Shown: positions 1 to 5,930 of the stretch, one piece after another
How positions within the stretch are numbered: position 1 is the stretch's first letter
How the letters are laid out: the number at the start of each line of letters is the position of its first letter
NCBI GenBank assembly: GCA_002414145.1
Contig: DHYP01000042.1
Span: 16,080 to 22,664 of the forward strand
DNA length: 6,585 nucleotides
Reading direction: 5' to 3'
Origin: Methylophilaceae bacterium UBA5127
Lineage (GTDB): Bacteria; Pseudomonadota; Gammaproteobacteria; Burkholderiales; Methylophilaceae
Notes under the pieces: generated by a model
Told to the model about the DNA's origin: nothing
Database searches by the model: none
What the model saw: the letters and a program-made list of their open reading frames with translations, nothing else
Made by a program: the position numbers and the translations under genes

Positions 1-518
1 GGATAGATGATTTACGAGCATTTTGTGTGACTGGTCGCAAGCAAATACCTTTATTCGCAAGACAGGATGCTGCAGATCACATCAAAACCAAATTTGGTTA
101 CGCGATTCGAGAGCCCAGTCAATTTTGGGATTTGCCAGTCCTGAGCATACAAGCGGTTGAACAGCCTTTTGATTTATTTGGCACCGCTGTCGTTCCTATT
201 CCAGTGGTGCATGGAAAACATATCATATTGGGTTATCGTATTGGACAGTTGGCTTATTTAACAGATGTGTCGGCAATACCTGAATCCTCATTTGAATTGT
301 TAGAAGACTTAGATGTGCTTTTGATTGATTGTTTACGTCAGCAACCGCATCCAACGCATATCAATGTAGAGCAAAGTTTGGCGTTGATAGCGCGTATTGC
401 AGCAAAGCAAAGTGTTATGATTCACATGACACATGAATTAGAATATATGTCTTTGGCCGAAAAATTGCCAAAAAATGTGCAAGTTGGATATGATGGATTA
501 AAGCTGACATGTAATTAG
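1..518 (+). CDS. MBL-fold metallo-hydrolase, PhnP-like (3' part, start outside window)
   Basis: This frame is open from the first base, with codons starting at position 3, so the gene begins upstream and only its last 171 codons are visible. The first residues, IDDLR, are what normally follows the HxHxDH zinc motif of PhnP-like metallo-beta-lactamase-fold phosphodiesterases, so that motif should lie just outside the window. Visible family marks, counting from base 3, are VVHG with H70, YLTD with the likely metal-bridging D88, the block RQQPHPTH (H119 last), the HMTH pair H141/H144, and the C-terminal YDGLKL. These fit a two-metal phosphodiesterase or hydrolase acting in the cytoplasm; no signal peptide can be assessed. 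The GTG at 27 is internal and should not be taken as the start. The exact substrate cannot be told from sequence. It is unlikely to be functionally tied to the cbb3 genes, since a terminator separates them. Confidence 0.85.
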   Translation, partial: IDDLRAFCVTGRKQIPLFARQDAADHIKTKFGYAIREPSQFWDLPVLSIQAVEQPFDLFGTAVVPIPVVHGKHIILGYRIGQLAYLTDVSAIPESSFELLEDLDVLLIDCLRQQPHPTHINVEQSLALIARIAAKQSVMIHMTHELEYMSLAEKLPKNVQVGYDGLKLTCN

Positions 519-612
519 TGTTAATACTGTCAACAAACTCTGTTGTATTTGCGTTAGATAATGGGTATCAGATTAATTGTATAGGTATAAACTTTTAGGA
601 AATAAAATTGTG

Positions 613-981
613 ATGCAAAAAACTTCTCAAGTAATAAAATTTTTAGTTGCCATTATGTTGTTTAGTTTTTCTGCCCTAAGTTTTGCGGCAGGAAAAGTTT
701 ACAACGAAAATGAATTTTTAGACGCGTATAGTGGTAAGTCCAAAAAAATCATTGAAGATAAACTTGGCCAGCCAAATAAAAAACAACTTTCGGTGAAACC
801 TTCCAATGCAGGAGCGATGCTTGGTAAGAATTTAGAAGATAAAAGCTCTAAGCCAGTAAAAGTCGAAATGTGGTACTACAAAAACTTGGTAAAATATGAT
901 AAAAAGCATACTTACAAAGAAACTGAAATTACGTTTGTCAATGATACTGTGATGAATATCGGTTTTTTTAACAATCGCTAA
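613..981 (+). CDS. Small exported protein of unknown function, possibly BamE/SmpA-like fold
   Basis: A protein of 122 residues that I do not recognise by name. It starts with a Sec signal peptide: basic MQKTSQVIK, a hydrophobic stretch (about residues 8-24) and a likely signal peptidase I cut after A25 (SFA|AG). There is no lipobox cysteine. The mature part (about 97 residues) is rich in lysine. Its pattern, GKSKKIIEDKLGQP, then a MWYYKN segment, then a strand-like ITFVNDTVMNIGFFN, resembles the helix-LGxP-strand-strand layout of BamE/SmpA-like domains; this is a resemblance only. The frame extends upstream to a TTG at 577, but AGGA at 597-600 supports a start at GTG 610 (9-nt spacing) or the adjacent ATG 613 (12-nt spacing). 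I chose the ATG; the difference is one residue. A possible -10 (GATAAT, 557-562) lacks a convincing -35. The gene is followed by a terminator and looks monocistronic. Confidence 0.75.
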   Translation: MQKTSQVIKFLVAIMLFSFSALSFAAGKVYNENEFLDAYSGKSKKIIEDKLGQPNKKQLSVKPSNAGAMLGKNLEDKSSKPVKVEMWYYKNLVKYDKKHTYKETEITFVNDTVMNIGFFNNR

Positions 982-991
982 GCATCTTTAC

Positions 992-1028
992 AAAAAGAGC
1001 TTGCTGCCGTTAGCCAGCAAGCTTTTTT
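992..1028 (+). terminator. Rho-independent terminator
   Basis: A perfect 9-bp stem, AGCTTGCTG (998-1006) with CAGCAAGCT (1015-1023), closes an 8-nt loop and runs into six T residues (1023-1028). It begins 11 nt after the stop codon of the small exported protein. An A run (992-996) on the other side could make it work in both directions. It separates the upstream genes from the cbb3 locus. Confidence 0.9.
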
Positions 1029-1070
1029 AATTTTTAAATTGCCTTTTTGTGAATCGCCACTAATAAACAA

Positions 1071-1112
1071 TTGTCCTAAATCAATACAATTACATAGTTA
1101 AAAACATATGCT
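1071..1112 (+). promoter_or_regulatory. Degenerate FNR-like box with a correctly spaced -10 (candidate distal ccoI promoter)
   Basis: TTGTCCTAAATCAA (1071-1084) matches the FNR/ANR consensus TTGATNNNNATCAA at 8 of 10 fixed positions, with the right half perfect. A -10-like TATGCT lies at 1107-1112. With a start near 1119, the box would be centred at -41.5, the usual place for class II FNR activation. The resulting leader to ccoI would be about 114 nt. The box match is imperfect and the region is AT-rich, so this is a candidate only. Confidence 0.4.
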
Positions 1113-1117
1113 ATGTA
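1091..1117. repeat. Inverted repeat in the ccoI upstream region
   Basis: TACATAG (1091-1097) and CTATGTA (1111-1117) are perfect 7-bp inverted copies separated by 13 bp. Nested inside is ACATA-TGC-TATGT (1104-1116). The repeat covers the candidate -10 TATGCT, so it could be an operator or merely an accident of AT-rich DNA. No T run follows, so it is not a terminator. Confidence 0.4.
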
Positions 1118-1149
1118 GCGTGTCAATAGATTAAGCGTTAATTAATTTA

Positions 1150-1178
1150 TTGAAGTATATTATGTATATTAATATAAT
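1150..1178 (+). promoter_or_regulatory. Sigma70-type promoter upstream of ccoI
   Basis: The -35 is TTGAAG (1150-1155) and the -10 is a perfect TATAAT (1173-1178), with a 17-bp spacer. The predicted start is near 1185, giving a 48-nt leader to the GTG of ccoI. The DNA just upstream is very AT-rich and could act as an UP element. The -10 overlaps a perfect 12-bp palindrome, TATATTAATATA (1165-1176). No CueR-type operator was seen. Confidence 0.65.
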
Positions 1179-1232
1179 GATTGCATTGATTATATGAAGT
1201 TCAGAGCAAGTTTTATTTAGGGCATTTAAACA

Positions 1233-3482
1233 GTGAATAGTGCGTCTTTAATCGGTTTAGATGAGCCAACTGAGTGGGAAAAGTTCAGTCATGTCGTAAG
1301 CGATGCTAACCATGAGTGGGAGTCGCATGTCGTCGTTGAGGGTATGCACTGTGCGGCCTGTGCAATCAATGTAGAAAAGGCGCTTAAATCAGTAAAAGGC
1401 GTCACCAACGCCGAAGTCAATGCCACCAGTAAACGCGCACGTATTACATGGTCCTCTGATATTACTAAACCATCTGCATGGATGGAAGCCTTGGATGTTG
1501 CTGGTTATCCAGCATTACCTGCCAATGAAATATTTAATTTAGATGCGCGTCGTAAAAGTCAGCGCCTCATGTTATGGCGTCTGCTAGTAGCGGGCTTTTG
1601 CATGATGCAAGTGATGATGTATGCCTATCCGTCATATATTGCCAGCGTAGGCGATATGACTATGGATATCAAAAACCTATTAAGATGGGCTTCATGGTTG
1701 CTGACTTTGCCTGTTATGTTTTTTTCTGCCAGTCCATTCCTCAGTAATGCGTTACACGACATCAAAAAACGTCAAATGAGCATGGATCTGCCAGTGGCGT
1801 TAGGCATCGTTATTACTTTTCTCGTGAGTACTGCGGCTACGTTTGAGCCCAATGGGTGGTGGGGTTCTGAGGTCTATTTTGATTCGCTCACAATGTTTGT
1901 GTTTTTCTTGCTGACAGGACGTTGGCTTGAACTTAGGATGCGTAATCGTACCTCTGGCGCGTTAGATGTATTAATGCGTCGTCTCCCAAGTAGTGTAGAA
2001 CGTATCCAATCTGATGGCAGTATCGAAAGAGTCGCAGTCAGTCGACTGAAGTTAGGGGATGTCGTACGCGTTTTACCAGGTGAAGCTTTTCCTGCAGATG
2101 GTGTTATTCTCTCTGGGGAAACGCGTGCTGATGAGGCGTTGCTCACAGGAGAATCCAAACCTGTGCCTAAAATGCTTGGTCAACAAGTGATTGCTGGGAG
2201 TTATAACTTGATGGCGCCAGTACATATGAGTGTAGATCAATTGGGTGCAGAGACGCGTTATGCACAAATTGTGAACTTAATGGAGCGTGCTTCTGTTGAA
2301 AAACCAAGATTGGCTTTATTGGCAGACAGAATTGCGCAACCGTTCTTGTGGTTTGTGTTGGTTGCTGCCTTTGGATCCGCCATAGTGTTGTGGTCTGGTG
2401 ATCATGGGCGGGCGCTGATGGTCGCAGTTTCTGTGCTCATTGTGACGTGTCCATGCGCTTTATCGTTGGCAACACCAGCTGCCATGATTACCATTTCTGG
2501 TGCCTTGGCGCGCAGAGGTGTGCTTGTGAGAAGAATGCAGGCATTAGAAGCGCTGACCAAGATAGATACTGTGGTGTTTGATAAAACTGGAACCTTAAGT
2601 CAGGAAGGTATGTCAATAGGTCAAATCCGTGTAAAAGAAGGATTTGATATGAATCAGGCATTAAATATCGCAGCCGCAATGGCTTCACACTCATTACATC
2701 CTGTTTCACAAGCTTTAGTGATTGCTTATCAAAAGCTTCATGGAGAGACGCATGCAGCCCCACTGACCCAAGTCAAAGAACTCTCAGGCGCAGGTTTGAT
2801 TGCGGAATCAGAGTTTGGCGCGCTCAAGCTAGGATCCGCTCGTTTTTGTGATTTGGCGCAACCTTCGGGAGAAGCCTCTTCTGTGCACTTGGTATCTGAG
2901 AGTGGATGGATAGCTTCTTTTGATATCGAAGAAGCTGCAAAAGCTGATGCAGTGTCATCTCTACACGATTTGCAGGCAGCAGGCTATGAAGTGGTACTTT
3001 TGTCTGGCGACAGCCAACCAGCTGTGACTAGTTTTGCAAAAAAAGTGGGGATACAAAACATGCATGGCAATTGTACACCTCAAGATAAGTTGACATTTTT
3101 ACAAAAGCTTCAGCACGCTGGGCATCAAGTTCTAATGGTGGGCGATGGCTTAAATGATGGCCCTACGCTTGCGATGGCGAATGTTTCGGTAGCAATGGGG
3201 CAGGGTGTGCCACTTGCGCAGGCTCAGTCTGATTTTGTTGTGCTGAATAATCAAGTATCAATGATTTTAATCCTTATTTTGCAAGCAAAGCGCACAATGC
3301 GAATTATCAAACAGAATCTAATATGGGCTTTCGCTTATAATATTGTTTGTGTGCCACTAGCAATAGCAGGGCTTTTGCCAGCATGGCTGGCTGGTTTAGG
3401 CATGGCGCTGAGCTCTCTATTAGTAGTAGGCAATGCTTTACGTTTATCAAGTTTACCAAATGAGATAGCGAGGGAGGTTTAA
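1233..3482 (+). CDS. ccoI: Copper-transporting P1B-type ATPase for cbb3 oxidase assembly (CcoI/FixI)
   Basis: This 749-residue inner-membrane pump moves copper at the cost of ATP; in the CcoI/FixI branch it supplies copper for the CuB site of cbb3 oxidase. Domains in order: an N-terminal metal-binding HMA domain with GMHCAAC (C40, C43); four membrane segments (about 112-131, 148-167, 185-203, 213-231); the actuator domain with TGE at 305-307; two more segments (about 367-386 and 392-416) carrying the CPC motif (C406-P-C408); the phosphorylation site DKTGT (D450); the nucleotide-domain HP (489-490); GDGLND (637-642); and two last segments with YN (702-703) and MALSS (724-728), the marks of copper(I) pumps. 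The start is GTG with AGGG at 1219-1222, 10 nt upstream. The zinc-ribbon-like cysteine module that precedes the HMA domain in longer CcoI proteins is absent. The ccoS start follows the stop codon directly, which fixes its role as CcoI rather than a general CopA. Confidence 0.95.
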   Translation: MNSASLIGLDEPTEWEKFSHVVSDANHEWESHVVVEGMHCAACAINVEKALKSVKGVTNAEVNATSKRARITWSSDITKPSAWMEALDVAGYPALPANEIFNLDARRKSQRLMLWRLLVAGFCMMQVMMYAYPSYIASVGDMTMDIKNLLRWASWLLTLPVMFFSASPFLSNALHDIKKRQMSMDLPVALGIVITFLVSTAATFEPNGWWGSEVYFDSLTMFVFFLLTGRWLELRMRNRTSGALDVLMRRLPSSVERIQSDGSIERVAVSRLKLGDVVRVLPGEAFPADGVILSGETRADEALLTGESKPVPKMLGQQVIAGSYNLMAPVHMSVDQLGAETRYAQIVNLMERASVEKPRLALLADRIAQPFLWFVLVAAFGSAIVLWSGDHGRALMVAVSVLIVTCPCALSLATPAAMITISGALARRGVLVRRMQALEALTKIDTVVFDKTGTLSQEGMSIGQIRVKEGFDMNQALNIAAAMASHSLHPVSQALVIAYQKLHGETHAAPLTQVKELSGAGLIAESEFGALKLGSARFCDLAQPSGEASSVHLVSESGWIASFDIEEAAKADAVSSLHDLQAAGYEVVLLSGDSQPAVTSFAKKVGIQNMHGNCTPQDKLTFLQKLQHAGHQVLMVGDGLNDGPTLAMANVSVAMGQGVPLAQAQSDFVVLNNQVSMILILILQAKRTMRIIKQNLIWAFAYNIVCVPLAIAGLLPAWLAGLGMALSSLLVVGNALRLSSLPNEIAREV
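3473..3477 (+). promoter_or_regulatory. Ribosome binding site that fixes the TTG start of ccoS
   Basis: GGAGG, within AGGGAGG (3471-3477), sits inside the last codons of ccoI, 5 nt before the TTG at 3483. It is the strongest Shine-Dalgarno sequence in the window, which suits a weak start codon placed directly after the ccoI stop. Confidence 0.8.
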
Positions 3483-3620
3483 TTGGATATCTTGTTTTTA
3501 CTCATACCGCTATCTGTCATTTTAGTCCTCGTCATACTAGGTGGTTTATGGTGGGCAATCTATAGTGGGCAATTTGAAGATATTGAAACAGAGGGGGAGC
3601 GTATTTTGCATGAAGATTGA
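3483..3620 (+). CDS. ccoS: cbb3 oxidase maturation protein CcoS
   Basis: A 45-residue single-span membrane protein. It opens [19 protein letters not shown], with the membrane helix at about residues 4-24, followed by the family marks [16 protein letters not shown] (WW at 23-24) and an acidic tail ending in ED. This is the CcoS pattern. In Rhodobacter, CcoS is needed for the oxidase to gain its redox cofactors; its exact chemistry is not known. The start is TTG, read from a strong GGAGG 5 nt upstream, and no base lies between the ccoI stop (TAA, 3480-3482) and this start, so the two are very likely translationally coupled. Its own stop codon lies within a perfect FNR-type box that would serve ccoN. 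Because of its length and start codon it is easily missed in annotation. Confidence 0.93.
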   Translation: MDILFLLIPLSVILVLVILGGLWWAIYSGQFEDIETEGERILHED

Positions 3621-3630
3621 TTTGTATCAA
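3617..3630. promoter_or_regulatory. Perfect FNR/ANR-type binding site upstream of ccoN
   Basis: TTGATTTGTATCAA matches TTGATNNNNATCAA at all ten fixed positions. Its left half contains the ccoS stop codon (TGA, 3618-3620), and its right end is 64 bp before the ccoN ATG. FNR/ANR proteins are oxygen-sensing iron-sulphur activators and are known regulators of cbb3 operons. If it acts from -41.5, transcription would start near 3665, where the -10 (CAAACT, 3653-3658) is poor; activator dependence would explain a weak -10. An alternative -10, TATAGC (3646-3651), would put the box at -34.5. The site itself is certain as sequence; the exact start point is not. Confidence 0.85.
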
Positions 3631-3682
3631 GAGATATAAATCATTTATAGCGCAAACTAGGCTCGCATTAAATTGGAAAACA

Positions 3683-3688
3683 GGGGAG
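3683..3688 (+). promoter_or_regulatory. Ribosome binding site that fixes the ccoN start
   Basis: GGGGAG lies 6 nt before the ATG at 3695. The frame is open upstream to an ATG at 3617, but that one overlaps ccoS and the FNR box, and would add 26 basic residues that look nothing like a CcoN N-terminus. The site therefore selects 3695. Confidence 0.85.
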
Positions 3689-3694
3689 AAGTCA

Positions 3695-5131
3695 ATGCAA
3701 CTCGAAAACTCGCAAGCAACCACGTATAACGATACCGTTATACGACAATTTTCTATCATGGCAGTTATCTGGGGGGTCGTGGGCATGCTGATGGGCGTGG
3801 TCATTGCATCTCAATTAGTCTGGCCAGAACTTAACTTAGGCTTACCATGGACTAGTTTTGGACGGTTAAGACCGTTGCATACTAACGCTGTGATTTTTGC
3901 TTTTGGTGGGTGCGCTTTATTTGCCACCTCTTACTACGTGGTACAACGTACTTGTCAAACAAGACTGTTTTGTGAAAAACTGGCTTCGTTTACTTTCTGG
4001 GGATGGCAAGCTGTGATTGTTGCCGCCGCCGTTTCTTTACCTTTAGGTTATACACAAGGTAAAGAGTATGCAGAGCTAGAGTGGCCTATCGATATTCTAA
4101 TTGCATTGGTGTGGGTTTCTTACGCTATTGTGTTTTTTGGAACAATAGGCAAACGTAAGGTAAAACATATCTATGTTGCAAACTGGTTTTATGGTGCATT
4201 TATTATTGCAGTTGCGTTATTGCATATCGTCAATAGTGCTGCAATTCCAGCTGGTTTCATGAAATCTTACTCAGCTTATGCAGGTGTACAAGATGCGATG
4301 GTGCAGTGGTGGTATGGTCATAATGCGGTAGGCTTCTTCTTAACAGCAGGTTTCTTGGGCATGATGTACTACTTTGTACCTAAACAAGCTGAGCGCCCAG
4401 TTTACTCATATAGCTTATCAATCGTTCACTTCTGGGCGTTGATTTTTACTTACATGTGGGCGGGTCCTCACCATCTACATTACACTGCATTGCCTGATTG
4501 GACACAATCCTTAGGTATGGTGTTCTCTCTCATCTTATTAGCACCAAGCTGGGGCGGTATGATTAACGGCATCATGACGTTATCAGGTGCATGGCATAAA
4601 TTACGCACAGACCCTATCTTACGTTTCTTGATTGTTTCATTGTCCTTCTACGGTATGAGTACATTTGAAGGTCCAATGATGGCAATTAAGACAGTAAATG
4701 CTTTATCACACTATACGGATTGGACTGTTGGTCATGTGCACTCTGGTGCATTAGGCTGGGTAGGCTTGATTTCTATGGGTTCACTCTACTACATGATTCC
4801 ACGTTTGTTTGGTCAAAAACAAATGTATAGCGTTAAGGCAATCGAACTACATTTCTGGTTGGCGACTGTTGGTATTGTGCTTTATATCGCCGCCTTGTGG
4901 ATTTCAGGTGTGATGGAAGGTTTGATGTGGCGTGCAATGAATGCTGATGGCACTTTGGCTTATACCTTTGTAGAGAGTGTGAAAGCAAAACATCCTTACT
5001 ACATCGTACGTTTGCTAGGTGGAACACTCTATTTGGGCGGTATGCTCGTCATGTTGTGGAACACATTTAAAACAGCAAGCAGTGGCAAGCCTGTCGTTGT
5101 TAATATTCCTAATGTTACTGCACACGCTTAA
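3695..5131 (+). CDS. ccoN: cbb3-type cytochrome c oxidase subunit I (CcoN)
   Basis: The 478-residue catalytic subunit of the high-affinity C-family haem-copper oxidase, which reduces oxygen to water in the inner membrane and pumps protons. It has about 12 membrane helices and the usual length for CcoN. Visible ligands, assigned by family pattern: H62 (RPLHTN) and H349 (GHVHSG) for low-spin haem b, H347 for high-spin haem b3, and H209 (WYGHN) with H259-H260 (GPHHLH) for CuB. Y319 in [13 protein letters not shown] is at the place of the tyrosine cross-linked to a CuB histidine in cbb3 enzymes. All key residues are present, so the protein should be active. It is separate from CcoO, unlike the fused forms in some bacteria. 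The ccoO start follows after 13 nt. The gene probably has its own FNR-type promoter (box at 3617-3630) and heads the structural operon. Confidence 0.98.
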   Translation: MQLENSQATTYNDTVIRQFSIMAVIWGVVGMLMGVVIASQLVWPELNLGLPWTSFGRLRPLHTNAVIFAFGGCALFATSYYVVQRTCQTRLFCEKLASFTFWGWQAVIVAAAVSLPLGYTQGKEYAELEWPIDILIALVWVSYAIVFFGTIGKRKVKHIYVANWFYGAFIIAVALLHIVNSAAIPAGFMKSYSAYAGVQDAMVQWWYGHNAVGFFLTAGFLGMMYYFVPKQAERPVYSYSLSIVHFWALIFTYMWAGPHHLHYTALPDWTQSLGMVFSLILLAPSWGGMINGIMTLSGAWHKLRTDPILRFLIVSLSFYGMSTFEGPMMAIKTVNALSHYTDWTVGHVHSGALGWVGLISMGSLYYMIPRLFGQKQMYSVKAIELHFWLATVGIVLYIAALWISGVMEGLMWRAMNADGTLAYTFVESVKAKHPYYIVRLLGGTLYLGGMLVMLWNTFKTASSGKPVVVNIPNVTAHA

Positions 5132-5144
5132 GAAGGATAAAACT

Positions 5145-5771
5145 ATGTCAAACGAACAAATTAAAGGTGGTTTAAGCCACGAAAAGATTGAAACTAGCAA
5201 CTTTCTAATGATTGTGCTGATATTAATAACGGTCTCTTTTGGTGGGCTGGTAGAAATTGTGCCTCTATTCTTCCAGAAATCGACTACTGAACCAATACGT
5301 GGCTTGGAGCCATATACTGCGGTGCAGTTAGCTGGACGCGACGTATATATTCGTGAAGGTTGTTATAACTGTCACTCGCAAATGATTCGTCCATTTCATG
5401 CAGAAACCTTGCGTTATGGTCACTACTCAGTAGCAGGAGAGTTTGTTTATGATCATCCTTTCCAATGGGGCAGTAAACGTACAGGTCCTGATTTACAGCG
5501 CGTAGGAGGTAGATATAGTGATGATTGGCATCGCATTCACTTAAACAATCCACGTGATTTAGTACCTGAATCCATTATGCCTGCGTATCCTTGGTTAGAG
5601 AAAAACCTTGTCGATGCCGAAGCAATGCCATCTCACATGAAAGCGTTGCGTACTGTTGGTGTGCCCTATACCGATGCACAAATTGCGTCTGCAACTGAAG
5701 ACGTTAAAGGTAAAACAGAAATGGACGCATTGATTGCTTATTTGCAAGTATTAGGCACTCATCTTAAATAA
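5145..5771 (+). CDS. ccoO: cbb3-type cytochrome c oxidase subunit II, mono-haem cytochrome c (CcoO)
   Basis: A 208-residue membrane-anchored c-type cytochrome that passes electrons to CcoN. An N-terminal helix (about residues 19-43) anchors it, with the haem domain in the periplasm. The haem c site is CYNCH (C73, C76, H77) inside [14 protein letters not shown], typical of CcoO/FixO, and the likely distal ligand is M145 in [24 protein letters not shown] (114-129) is another family block. The length is normal. The open frame reaches back to 5019 inside ccoN, but AAGGA at 5133-5137, 7 nt before ATG 5145, and the MSNEQ... N-terminus decide the start. The gene sits between ccoN (13-nt gap) and ccoQ (10-nt gap), so co-transcription is expected. 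Confidence 0.97.
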   Translation: MSNEQIKGGLSHEKIETSNFLMIVLILITVSFGGLVEIVPLFFQKSTTEPIRGLEPYTAVQLAGRDVYIREGCYNCHSQMIRPFHAETLRYGHYSVAGEFVYDHPFQWGSKRTGPDLQRVGGRYSDDWHRIHLNNPRDLVPESIMPAYPWLEKNLVDAEAMPSHMKALRTVGVPYTDAQIASATEDVKGKTEMDALIAYLQVLGTHLK

Positions 5772-5781
5772 GGAGCTATCG

Positions 5782-5919
5782 ATGGACATTAATACATTAC
5801 GTATTTTGGCAACGGTTTCAAGCTTCATATTGTTTGTTTCAATTGTGATATGGGCATGGAAAAACCGTGATTCAAAAAATTTTAAAGAGGCAGAGTCATT
5901 GCCATTTATAGAAGATTAG
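5782..5919 (+). CDS. ccoQ: cbb3-type oxidase small subunit CcoQ
   Basis: A 45-residue protein, MDINTLRILATVSSF..., with one membrane helix (about residues 6-26, ending IVIWAW), a basic stretch KNRDSKNF and an acidic end with the family-like SLPFIED. This is the CcoQ/FixQ pattern and length. CcoQ is not catalytic; it stabilises the complex, helping CcoP join CcoNO and protecting the core in air. AGGAG (5771-5775) overlaps the last base of the ccoO stop and is 6 nt from the ATG, which suggests translational coupling. The position between ccoO and ccoP is the standard one. The gene is short enough to be missed by length cut-offs. Confidence 0.94.
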   Translation: MDINTLRILATVSSFILFVSIVIWAWKNRDSKNFKEAESLPFIED

Positions 5920-5930
5920 AGGGATAAAAA

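Noticed and set aside
531..545. Hairpin CAACA-AACTC-TGTTG as a terminator of the MBL-fold gene
   Set aside because: The stem is only 5 bp with little GC and no T run follows.
577..612. TTG 577 as the start of the small exported protein
   Set aside because: It would put 12 residues before a normal signal peptide and lacks a Shine-Dalgarno sequence; AGGA at 597-600 fits the GTG 610/ATG 613 pair.
1186..1199. TTGATTATATGAAG as an FNR box before ccoI
   Set aside because: The left half is perfect but the right half matches only one of five bases, and it would lie on the transcribed side of the predicted start.
1874..2763. Minus-strand open frames opposite ccoI
   Set aside because: They are shadows of the ATPase gene: no family resemblance, no ribosome binding sites, and the + strand frame is fully explained.
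3549..3581. Repeated GTGGGCAAT within ccoS as a possible direct repeat element
   Set aside because: The two copies are read in different frames of one conserved protein motif (WWAI and SGQF), so the likeness is accidental.
3617..3694. Longer CcoN starting at ATG 3617
   Set aside because: It overlaps ccoS and the FNR box, lacks a Shine-Dalgarno sequence and adds 26 residues unlike any CcoN; ATG 3695 has GGGGAG 6 nt upstream.
3532..3804. Minus-strand 90-codon frame across ccoS and the ccoN start
   Set aside because: It runs opposite two well-supported genes and the FNR box, and its product shows no recognisable pattern.
5019..5144. Longer CcoO starting at 5019
   Set aside because: It would lie mostly inside ccoN and adds a cysteine-rich out-of-family N-terminus; ATG 5145 has AAGGA 7 nt upstream.
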